Shown here: piece after piece, positions 26,716 through 32,684 of the stretch
How the letters are laid out: every line of letters begins with the position of its first letter
How positions within the stretch are numbered: position 1 is the stretch's first letter
Assembly (NCBI GenBank): GCA_016931365.1
Contig: JAFGEY010000248.1
Location: forward strand, 1 to 35,351
DNA length: 35,351 bases
Source of the DNA: Anaerolineae bacterium
GTDB taxonomy: Bacteria; Chloroflexota; Anaerolineae; JAFGEY01
Direction: 5' to 3'
Translations under genes and position numbers: made by a program
The notes under the pieces: generated by a model
The model's input: the letters and a program-made list of their open reading frames with translations, nothing else
Told to the model about the DNA's origin: nothing
Database searches by the model: none

Positions 26716-27242
26716 ATTACTTTTAATTTTTATCTACCATTTCCTTTAGGGATGAATGCCAATCCGGACAAATTATTTTCTAGCTCCAAGTTGCACGCTA
26801 GAGTTCGTTGATCCGGGTACGTTTTGATGAACCTCTTTGATTTTGCCCCATCTCAGCTCTCAAAACCTTCAAAGGCAACAATGTGTAGCGTCGGATGGGT
26901 GTTTGCCGTCTTTTCCGTAACTACCTGGATCGATTAAAGGCACACAGTGTGCTTTTGTCATCGGGTACTTGGCGTATCGGTTAGGCAATCACCACAGTGA
27001 CGTAAAAAGCTCCAAATCGGTGGCAGATTGGACCCTCAGAACGTTTGTTTTCCACATACTTCCCACAAGCCGTTAATTTCAAGATGATGTGTCGTCCTGC
27101 CGGCTGCACAACGGGGCGACGTGATCGTATACCTGTTTCATAACAATGTGAGTTCGGTCCAGCAAGACTGATAAATTTAGTGCCTGTCTCGCAAAGTTCT
27201 TGTGTTTTGTGCAAGGGCTTTCTGGATGGCAAAAGCGGCGGA
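26716..27242 (+). other. Long non-coding stretch upstream of rho
   Basis: About 530 bases with no convincing gene, tRNA or known riboswitch. Two tiny frames are visible (about 26752-26811, 19 residues; 26827-26937, 36 residues) without good ribosome sites. A hairpin, AAAGGCAC (26936-26943) with GTGCTTTT (26949-26956) around ACAGT, overlaps the stop of the second frame and has a short T-run, so a weak terminator or attenuator is possible. A 6-bp TCTAGC/GCTAGA hairpin lies near 26780-26805. It may be the regulatory leader of rho, which is often autoregulated by attenuation, or may encode an unknown small RNA. Confidence 0.5.
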
Positions 27243-27248
27243 TATAAT
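27219..27248 (+). promoter_or_regulatory. Possible proximal promoter of rho
   Basis: TATAAT (27243-27248) lies 46 bases before the rho ATG. The -35 (TTTCTG at 27219-27224, 18-base spacer) is poor, so activity is uncertain. Confidence 0.45.
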
Positions 27249-27257
27249 ACATCTGCA

Positions 27258-27288
27258 TTCAGTTACAATTTATTCGGGATAGGGAGTG
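27258..27288 (+). promoter_or_regulatory. Leader element before rho, shared with the PD40 kinase gene
   Basis: A 31-base stretch beginning TTCAGTTACAATTTATTCGG is 26/31 identical to 32650-32680 and ends in the rho ribosome binding site. Its core CGGGATAGG (27275-27283) can pair with CCTGTCTCG (27183-27191) over nine pairs, two of them G-U. See the finding on the shared leader. Confidence 0.55.
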
Positions 27289-27294
27289 ATTTCA

Positions 27295-28578
27295 ATGTTA
27301 AGTTTTGGCGAATTAGAAGCAAAGACGCTTGAAGACCTGCGTGATATGGCGCGCGAAATGGGCACGTCTGGGTTTAGCAGGCTCAAAAAATATGATCTGA
27401 TCATGGCCTTGCTGCGCACACAGGCCGGGCAGCAAGGGTATGACTTTGGCGGCGGTGTGCTGGATATTGTTGAAGAAGGCCTGGGCTTTTTGCGTCCGAA
27501 TGGCTTTTTGCCATCTCCAGAGGATGTTTATGTATCTCAATCGCAGATACGACGTTTTGGGCTGCGCACCGGTGATGTGGTGATCGGCCAAGTGCGCCCG
27601 CCCAAAGAGAGCGAAAAGTATTTCGGACTTTTACGTATCGATGCGGTCAACGGGCTCGATCCCGAAGAGGCCAAGCTCAGACCCAGATTTGAACGACTGA
27701 CCCCCATTTTCCCCGATCAGCTCTTCGACCTGGAGATGGGCAAACGGCCCATTGCGCCGCGACTGATCAACCTGGTCAGCCCTATCGGGCGCGGGCAGCG
27801 CGGACTGATCGTTTCCCCACCTAAAGCAGGTAAAACGACGATCTTGAAGCAAATCGCCAACGGCATCACCAAAAACTACCAGGACGTGCACCTGATGGTC
27901 TGTCTGATCGGCGAGCGTCCCGAAGAAGTGACGGATATGGACCGCTCGGTCGATGCCGAGGTGATCTCTTCGACTTTTGACGAGCCGGAACGCGATCACG
28001 TGCGCGTGGCCGAAATGGCCCTTAATCGGGCCAAGCGCCTTGTCGAAGGTGGGCGCGATGTGGTGATTCTGCTCGACTCGATCACCCGTCTGACCCGTTC
28101 GTACAACATGATCGTGCCCCCGAGCGGGCGCACCCTCTCCGGTGGTATGGATCCAGCGGCGTTGTATCCCCCCAAGCACTTTTTCGGCGCGGCAAGAAAC
28201 ATCGAAGAAGGCGGCAGCCTGACGATCATTGCTGCGTGCCTAATCGACACAGGCAGCCGGATGGATGATCTGATCTACGAAGAGTTCAAAGGCACTGGCA
28301 ATATGGAACTTCACCTTAATCGCCGCCTGGCTGAACGCCGCATTTACCCGGCCTTCGACATCGAACGTTCGGGCACCCGTCGCGAAGAATTGCTACTTGA
28401 CAAAGATGCCCTTTCTAAGGTATGGTTAATGCGACGGATGTTAGCGCAGTTGATGGCGTCTCAACCTGGTGGGGCCGGATACGACATCGCCGATGCAACG
28501 TCGGTGCTGCTCGATCGTATATCCGGGACCAAAGACAACGCCGAATTTTTGGCCATGCTCAATCGTGGGGGCGTCTGA
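27295..28578 (+). CDS. rho: Transcription termination factor Rho
   Basis: 427 residues, standard size. It is a hexameric RNA-dependent ATPase that ends transcription. The N-terminal Rho_N helices (FGELEAKTLEDLRDMAREM, SRLKKYDLIMALL) are followed by the cold-shock RNA-binding fold (GVLDIVEEGLGFLRPNGFL, EDVYVSQSQIRRFGLRTGD), then the ATPase with Walker A SPPKAGKTTI near residue 175, LIGERPEEVTDM, Walker B VVILLDSITRL and the R-loop region GTGNMELHLNR. No long insert is present, unlike in some actinobacterial Rho proteins. ATG 27295 has GGGAG eight bases upstream and is preferred over GTG 27286. It is the first gene of a run rho - M23 peptidase - amidase - GAF, with a 16-base gap to the next gene. 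Confidence 0.98.
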   Translation: MLSFGELEAKTLEDLRDMAREMGTSGFSRLKKYDLIMALLRTQAGQQGYDFGGGVLDIVEEGLGFLRPNGFLPSPEDVYVSQSQIRRFGLRTGDVVIGQVRPPKESEKYFGLLRIDAVNGLDPEEAKLRPRFERLTPIFPDQLFDLEMGKRPIAPRLINLVSPIGRGQRGLIVSPPKAGKTTILKQIANGITKNYQDVHLMVCLIGERPEEVTDMDRSVDAEVISSTFDEPERDHVRVAEMALNRAKRLVEGGRDVVILLDSITRLTRSYNMIVPPSGRTLSGGMDPAALYPPKHFFGAARNIEEGGSLTIIAACLIDTGSRMDDLIYEEFKGTGNMELHLNRRLAERRIYPAFDIERSGTRREELLLDKDALSKVWLMRRMLAQLMASQPGGAGYDIADATSVLLDRISGTKDNAEFLAMLNRGGV

Positions 28579-28594
28579 CGCAAAGGAACGATCT

Positions 28595-29740
28595 ATGTCG
28601 GTGGACAAAATCCCACCTTATCGACTGTGTCTGAATTGGCTCAATGTGCGCCGGCAATGGGCACAGGTGATACTGCGTTCCCTGATGGGACGGAGCCTGT
28701 TACACCTGGTTGTGCTGTTGTTGATCGTCGTGGTGCTGGAAGGGCGCGCGTGGGTGTTACCTCAATACGCCATCTCGGTGCGCTTGGGCGATCCGACTGC
28801 TGCTCCGACCACACCGCCGCGAGCGAACACCGATGTGACGCGCAGTACGCGCGGCGGAGTGCGCCAGTCTATTCTGCCTGCCGCATCTGACGAACCGTCG
28901 CCATCGCCGCAAGCGGTGGTTTTGCGCCAGATGCAAGACCTGCTCCAGTCCCCGGTGCCGCACACGATCATTCTTGAGCGCCAGCGCCGCGAGGTGATCA
29001 CGTATACTGTAAGCGCCGGAGACAACGTGTCCACCATCGCCAGCCAGTTTGGGCTGCGGCCTGATACGTTGATCTGGGCCAACGCGGAGCTTGAAGATGC
29101 GCCCGACCTGCTGTACATCGGTCAGGTGCTGATTATCCTGCCCATCGACGGCGTGTATCACACCGTCGCCGCCGGGGACACGCTGGAAGCGATTGCCGAC
29201 AAGTTCAAGGTCGATGTGGCTGCCATTACCGGCTGCGCCTATAACGGATTCGAGTTTGAACCTTACCAGATTTCGCCGGGACAAACCCTGATTGTGCCGG
29301 GCGGCGTCAAACCTTTCAAGCCCCGCTACGTCCACAAGGTTACCATTACAGTGCCTGATAATGCCGCACGGGGTGCGGGAAGTTTCATCTGGCCTGTCGG
29401 GGGCTATATTTCTCAGGGCTTTTGGGAGTTTCACAAGGCGATCGATATCGCCGGTGCGCACGGCGACATTGTCGTAGCGGCTGATTCGGGGTATGTGGTC
29501 TATGCTTCGTGGGACAGCACCGGATATGGCAATCTGGTGGCAATCGATCACGGCAACGGTTTTGTAACCTATTACGCGCACCTGTACGGTTTTACGGTCG
29601 ATGTCGGCCAGTCGGTGCAGCGGGGGCAGCAGATCGGCGCGCGCGGCAGCACCGGACGTTCAACCGGATCGCACCTGCACTTTGAGGTTCGTTACAACGG
29701 TGTGCTGCGCAACCCAATTTCCTTTTTGCCCGGCCAGTGA
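28595..29740 (+). CDS. Membrane-anchored LysM-LysM-M23 peptidoglycan endopeptidase
   Basis: 381 residues. A short basic N-terminus and one membrane helix (about 35-50, LLHLVVLLLIVVVLEG) anchor it facing outward, followed by a Pro/Thr/Ser linker. Two LysM domains (about 135-183 and 186-235: YTVSAGDNVSTIASQFGL; YHTVAAGDTLEAIADKF) bind glycan. The M23 domain (about 271-375) retains the metal ligands His280 and Asp284 (HKAID) and the HLH motif (His360, His362) with YAHL between, so it should be active. ATG 28595 has AAAGGA upstream, which rules out the longer frame from 28469 that would overlap rho. It likely cleaves peptide crosslinks in the wall and pairs functionally with the amidase encoded next. 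Confidence 0.94.
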   Translation: MSVDKIPPYRLCLNWLNVRRQWAQVILRSLMGRSLLHLVVLLLIVVVLEGRAWVLPQYAISVRLGDPTAAPTTPPRANTDVTRSTRGGVRQSILPAASDEPSPSPQAVVLRQMQDLLQSPVPHTIILERQRREVITYTVSAGDNVSTIASQFGLRPDTLIWANAELEDAPDLLYIGQVLIILPIDGVYHTVAAGDTLEAIADKFKVDVAAITGCAYNGFEFEPYQISPGQTLIVPGGVKPFKPRYVHKVTITVPDNAARGAGSFIWPVGGYISQGFWEFHKAIDIAGAHGDIVVAADSGYVVYASWDSTGYGNLVAIDHGNGFVTYYAHLYGFTVDVGQSVQRGQQIGARGSTGRSTGSHLHFEVRYNGVLRNPISFLPGQ

Positions 29741-29759
29741 CCGGAGTTAATTCTAAACT

Positions 29760-30581
29760 ATGTCGCTGCTACGTCGAAATGTGCTGGAGGGGGTGCAACG
29801 GGTTTTGATCGCGGCGCTGGTGATCATCCTGGTTGCATTGATCTATATGGGGGCGCGCATCGTCTGGGCGCTGCGCTATCCCGAGTTGGCTGCTTCGCCG
29901 ACTCTGCCGATGGCAACCCGCCTGGCAACGCTGCAAACGCCGCCGAACGAAACGCTCATTCCAACCGCTGTGCCGATCCAGGCTGACGGCACGCCGATAC
30001 CCGCGCTGACCCAGACTGCGCTGGCGCAGAGCACACCTGGCGCGGTGCCGCTTAAAATTGGCATTGTGGCCGGGCACTGGCAGAACGATGCTGGTGCGGT
30101 GTGTGACGATGGGCTGATGGAGGTCGAGATCAACATCGACATTGCCCAACGGGTGGTTTCGCAGTTGGCAATGTCCGGGTACAGTGCCGAAATGCTGGCC
30201 GAATTTTCGCCTAAATTAAGCGGCTACCAGGCCGCTGCCCTGGTTTCGATTCACACCGATGCGTGCAACGTGCCTGAGGCCACCGGGTTCAAGGTCGCGC
30301 GCGTGTCTTCGAGCTTGGTGCCGGACATCGAAGATGCACTCGTTTCTTGTCTGATCAGTAAATATCGTGAATCGACCGGATTGCAGGTTCATCGCAACAG
30401 CATTACCTTTGATATGACCGAATACCATGCCTTTTACGAGATCGCGCCGCAGACGCCGGGTGCGATCATTGAGATCGGCTTTATGGGAGCCGATCGTTAT
30501 TTGCTTACACATCGGCAAGACCTGGTCACCGAGGGAATTGTTAACGGGATCAAGTGCTTTATTGAGAGTGTTTATCGATGA
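29760..30581 (+). CDS. Membrane-anchored N-acetylmuramoyl-L-alanine amidase (Amidase_3)
   Basis: 273 residues. One N-terminal helix (about 13-35, VLIAALVIILVALIYMGARI) and a Thr/Pro-rich linker precede the Amidase_3 domain (about 98-273). Probable zinc ligands are His106 (AGHWQNDAG), Glu121 (GLMEVEIN) and His165 (SIHTDA); catalytic Glu238 is in IIEIGFM. The enzyme should release stem peptides from glycan strands outside the membrane. The SD is weak (GGAG about 14 bases upstream), so translation may be coupled to the peptidase gene 19 bases before. There is no obvious autoinhibitory helix of the AmiB/C kind, since the domain is compact. Confidence 0.9.
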   Translation: MSLLRRNVLEGVQRVLIAALVIILVALIYMGARIVWALRYPELAASPTLPMATRLATLQTPPNETLIPTAVPIQADGTPIPALTQTALAQSTPGAVPLKIGIVAGHWQNDAGAVCDDGLMEVEINIDIAQRVVSQLAMSGYSAEMLAEFSPKLSGYQAAALVSIHTDACNVPEATGFKVARVSSSLVPDIEDALVSCLISKYRESTGLQVHRNSITFDMTEYHAFYEIAPQTPGAIIEIGFMGADRYLLTHRQDLVTEGIVNGIKCFIESVYR

Positions 30582-30591
30582 GGGAGTTGAT

Positions 30592-31218
30592 ATGGAAGGT
30601 CTGACGGGAACGTCAACGACACTGCGTTTTTTGCAAGAAGAAAATCAGCGCTTGCGCGCGGCCAATGACCAACTGAGCGAAGAAATGTCGGGGATCAAAG
30701 ACGTGCTCAAATCGTTGCGCGGGCTTCAGCAAGTGATCTCCCATCTCGATACGCGTGTTGAGTTGCAGCCGTTGTTGGATCGCATTCTTTATGAAGCGCT
30801 GTGTGTCGTCGATGCTGCAGATGGTTCGCTGATTTTGTTTGATGGGGACACGAACGAGCTGGTTTTTGTGCTCGTGCGCGGCCATCTGGCTGAAACCTTG
30901 CAGGGACACCGCATGCCTGCCGATACCGGCGTTGCCGGGTGGGTGATGGCCCACGGGGAGCCAGTGATCGCCAACAACGTCCAGCAAGATGAGCGGTTCT
31001 ATGCTGCCGTCGATATGCTTTTCCATTTTCGCACCGAATCTCTGGCTGGCGTGCCGTTGATCAGCCGGGGGCGCGTTTTGGGGGTGATCGAGATGGTGAA
31101 CAAGTTTTCGGGACATCCTTTCAGTGACAAGGATCTGGAAGTGTTGATGCTGCTTGCGCCTATTGCTGCCACAGCGATCGACCTGGCCTCTGTTGTTGCA
31201 GAAAAAGATCAGTCCTGA
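30592..31218 (+). CDS. GAF-domain protein with N-terminal coiled coil
   Basis: 208 residues. Residues 1-45 form a coiled coil (FLQEENQRLRAANDQLSEEM), and the rest is one GAF domain (about 55-200: LLDRILYEALCVVDAADGSL, GVAGWVMAHGEPVIANNV, GVPLISRGRVLGVIEMVNK). No output domain is attached, so it probably senses a small ligand and acts by dimerisation or partner binding. ATG 30592 has AGGGAG five bases upstream; longer frames would overlap the amidase gene. It ends the rho - peptidase - amidase transcript, with a terminator-like hairpin overlapping its stop codon. Confidence 0.9.
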   Translation: MEGLTGTSTTLRFLQEENQRLRAANDQLSEEMSGIKDVLKSLRGLQQVISHLDTRVELQPLLDRILYEALCVVDAADGSLILFDGDTNELVFVLVRGHLAETLQGHRMPADTGVAGWVMAHGEPVIANNVQQDERFYAAVDMLFHFRTESLAGVPLISRGRVLGVIEMVNKFSGHPFSDKDLEVLMLLAPIAATAIDLASVVAEKDQS

Positions 31219-31236
31219 TCGAGATCAGGACTGTTT
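31210..31236 (+). terminator. Hairpin overlapping the GAF gene stop
   Basis: CAGTCCTGAT (31210-31219), CGAG loop, ATCAGGACTG (31224-31233), then TTTA. The stem is perfect but the T-run is short. A better terminator follows at 31268. Confidence 0.65.
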
Positions 31237-31267
31237 ATGAGCGGCCTCGCTCACGAGCAAAACCCAG

Positions 31268-31313
31268 AGCCCTGTCTTCAGGTTCGCTTTGAAACCTGAA
31301 GACAGGGCTTTTT
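31268..31313. terminator. Bidirectional terminator between GAF gene and FHA gene
   Basis: A perfect 17-bp stem, AGCCCTGTCTTCAGGTT (31268-31284) with 31293-31309, has an 8-base loop and is followed by TTTTT on the plus strand. On the minus strand the sequence after it is less T-rich. It separates the convergent rho operon and ridA-FHA operon. Confidence 0.88.
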
Positions 31314-31327
31314 CGTTGCCGGTTGAT

Positions 31328-32074
31328 TCAGGGTTTTTCAATTGCATCAAAAGCAATCGTATATCCGCCCAGCCAAAGGTGCTGCCCGGGATGGATGGGT
31401 ATCTTGATCCCGCTGTAGACTTTTTCCCCGTTGAGCCGTGTGCCAAAGCTGCTTTCCAGATCCTCGACTAGAAACTGCTGTCGGTTGAGCGTGAGCCGCA
31501 CGTGCCGTCGTGAAACGACAGCAACGGAGGATTCTTCGTTGCTCAGGTCGATGTCTGGATACAGCTCCAGTTTAGGGTCAGCACGGCCGATGAGCACGCT
31601 TTTCTGGAGCGGCACAGGGTAATAGTGCTCGTTGAAAGTAACATAGAGAAAGGGTTGCAGGTCGGTGATCGGGGTTCGCCAGATGAGGGGAGGATGGCCC
31701 AGGTAAAAGATGCATCCGCCCAGGCGGATTTCGTCGCCGACCTGGATGCCCTTGCGCGTATGAGGCTCCACGACCTCTTCATTGACCTGGGTGCCGTTGC
31801 TGCTTCCCAAATCTTCGATCTCGTATTGCCCGCGCCAGCCGATGACCCTGAGATGGCGGCGTGAGATGCCCCACGCGGCCTGGTCTTCGGCGCTCAAGTC
31901 GATATCCGGTTTTTCTTCGCTGTCGGGATCAAAGCGGCCCAGGACGAGTTCTCCATCTTCGGGCAGCAAGATGCGGTGCCCGTTGAATTGGGAGATGAGA
32001 ATGCGCGGCCCTGGCGTGTCAAACGGGCCGGGCTGCGGGTATTCTGCTGGCGGGTACTGGAGGTATTGCGGCAT
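31328..32074 (-). CDS. Protein with two FHA domains
   Basis: 248 residues. After a Pro/Tyr-rich N-terminus (PQYLQYPPAEYPQPGP) come two FHA phosphothreonine-binding domains. The first (about 30-125) has LVLGRF, ISRRHLRV and DLGSSNGTQVN, all key residues present. The second (about 150-245) has VLIGRA and VSRRHVRL but ESSFGTRLNG, with Phe replacing the Asn usual after SS, so its phosphopeptide binding may be altered. No other domain is attached. The start at 32074 lies 4 bases after the ridA stop, so the two are co-translated. The kinase gene transcribed divergently at 32685 is an obvious candidate partner, whose phospho-Thr tail this protein could read (inference). Confidence 0.93.
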   Translation of the reverse strand: MPQYLQYPPAEYPQPGPFDTPGPRILISQFNGHRILLPEDGELVLGRFDPDSEEKPDIDLSAEDQAAWGISRRHLRVIGWRGQYEIEDLGSSNGTQVNEEVVEPHTRKGIQVGDEIRLGGCIFYLGHPPLIWRTPITDLQPFLYVTFNEHYYPVPLQKSVLIGRADPKLELYPDIDLSNEESSVAVVSRRHVRLTLNRQQFLVEDLESSFGTRLNGEKVYSGIKIPIHPGQHLWLGGYTIAFDAIEKP

Positions 32075-32078
32075 GCCG

Positions 32079-32462
32079 CTACTCGATTGCCGCCACAGCC
32101 TCGATCTCGACCGATCCACCCAGTGGCAGCGCCGCAACCTGGACGGCTGAACGTGCCGGCGGCTGCTGGGGGAAAAACTCGGCATAGATCTGGTTCATGG
32201 CCTTGAAATCGCCCATATCCTGCATAAAGACCGTCGTCTTGACCACATTGTCCAGATCGGTGCCCGCAGCCTGAAGCACGGCTTGGAGGTTGGTGAGAGC
32301 CTGGCGGGTTTGCGCCTGCACGCCACCATCAACCAGCTTGCCGGTTTCTGGATCAATGCCGAGCTGCCCGGCAGTGTACACCAGCAAGCCGATCTTGACC
32401 GCTTGTGAGTAAGGGCCGACGGCGGCGGGGGCATTTGGGGTGAAAATGATCTCGCGTGTCAT
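32079..32462 (-). CDS. ridA: RidA/YjgF family enamine/imine deaminase
   Basis: 127 residues, standard length. RidA proteins hydrolyse reactive 2-aminoacrylate-type enamines released by PLP enzymes. Signatures: PAAVGPYSQAV near the N-terminus, YTAGQLGIDPETG, and the C-terminal RSAVQVAALPLGGSVEIEAVA with the conserved Arg that binds the substrate carboxylate and the Glu near the end. AAAGGAGC eight bases upstream fixes the start. It is first of a two-gene operon with the FHA protein, from a strong promoter. Confidence 0.97.
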   Translation of the reverse strand: MTREIIFTPNAPAAVGPYSQAVKIGLLVYTAGQLGIDPETGKLVDGGVQAQTRQALTNLQAVLQAAGTDLDNVVKTTVFMQDMGDFKAMNQIYAEFFPQQPPARSAVQVAALPLGGSVEIEAVAAIE

Positions 32463-32491
32463 AACAAAAGCTCCTTTCTTTGCATGCCGAC

Positions 32492-32520
32492 ATTCTACAA
32501 TGGAGCACGGGGATTGTCAA
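32492..32520 (-). promoter_or_regulatory. Promoter of ridA-FHA operon
   Basis: On the minus strand, TTGACA (32515-32520), a 17-base spacer and TAGAAT (32492-32497). Its -35 lies three bases from the -35 of the divergent kinase promoter. Confidence 0.85.
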
Positions 32521-32523
32521 ACC

Positions 32524-32552
32524 TTGAATTTGCTCCTGGAACGTGTTACAAT
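32524..32552 (+). promoter_or_regulatory. Promoter of the PD40 kinase gene
   Basis: TTGAAT (32524-32529), a 17-base spacer and TACAAT (32547-32552); predicted leader about 125 bases. Confidence 0.78.
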
Positions 32553-32590
32553 AAGAGTGCTTTTTTGTTGGGGGATTGGCAATGAGAGGG

Positions 32591-32680
32591 CCTATCCCAC
32601 AAGCTCGTTGCTTTTTTGAGCACAAATCTTTCTGAGCGACCAAGCTCCGTTCAGTTCCAATTTGTGCGGGATAGGAGGTG
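32591..32680 (+). promoter_or_regulatory. Structured leader of the PD40 kinase gene
   Basis: CCTATCCC (32591-32598) is exactly complementary to GGGATAGG (32668-32675), and the adjoining ACAA and TTGT extend the helix by four pairs after a 2-base bulge. The right arm includes the first bases of the AGGAGGTG ribosome binding site (32673-32680), so pairing would partly hide it. Bases 32650-32680 are 26/31 identical to the rho leader element at 27258-27288. Confidence 0.55.
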
Positions 32681-32684
32681 TGCG

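Noticed and set aside
26827..26937. A 36-residue frame in the rho leader as a real gene
   Set aside because: No convincing ribosome binding site or recognisable product; kept only as a possible attenuator leader peptide in the findings.
26710..27240. tRNA, tmRNA or 6S RNA in the gap before rho
   Set aside because: No cloverleaf, no T-loop GTTCRA context with an acceptor stem, and no long 6S-like rod could be found by eye.
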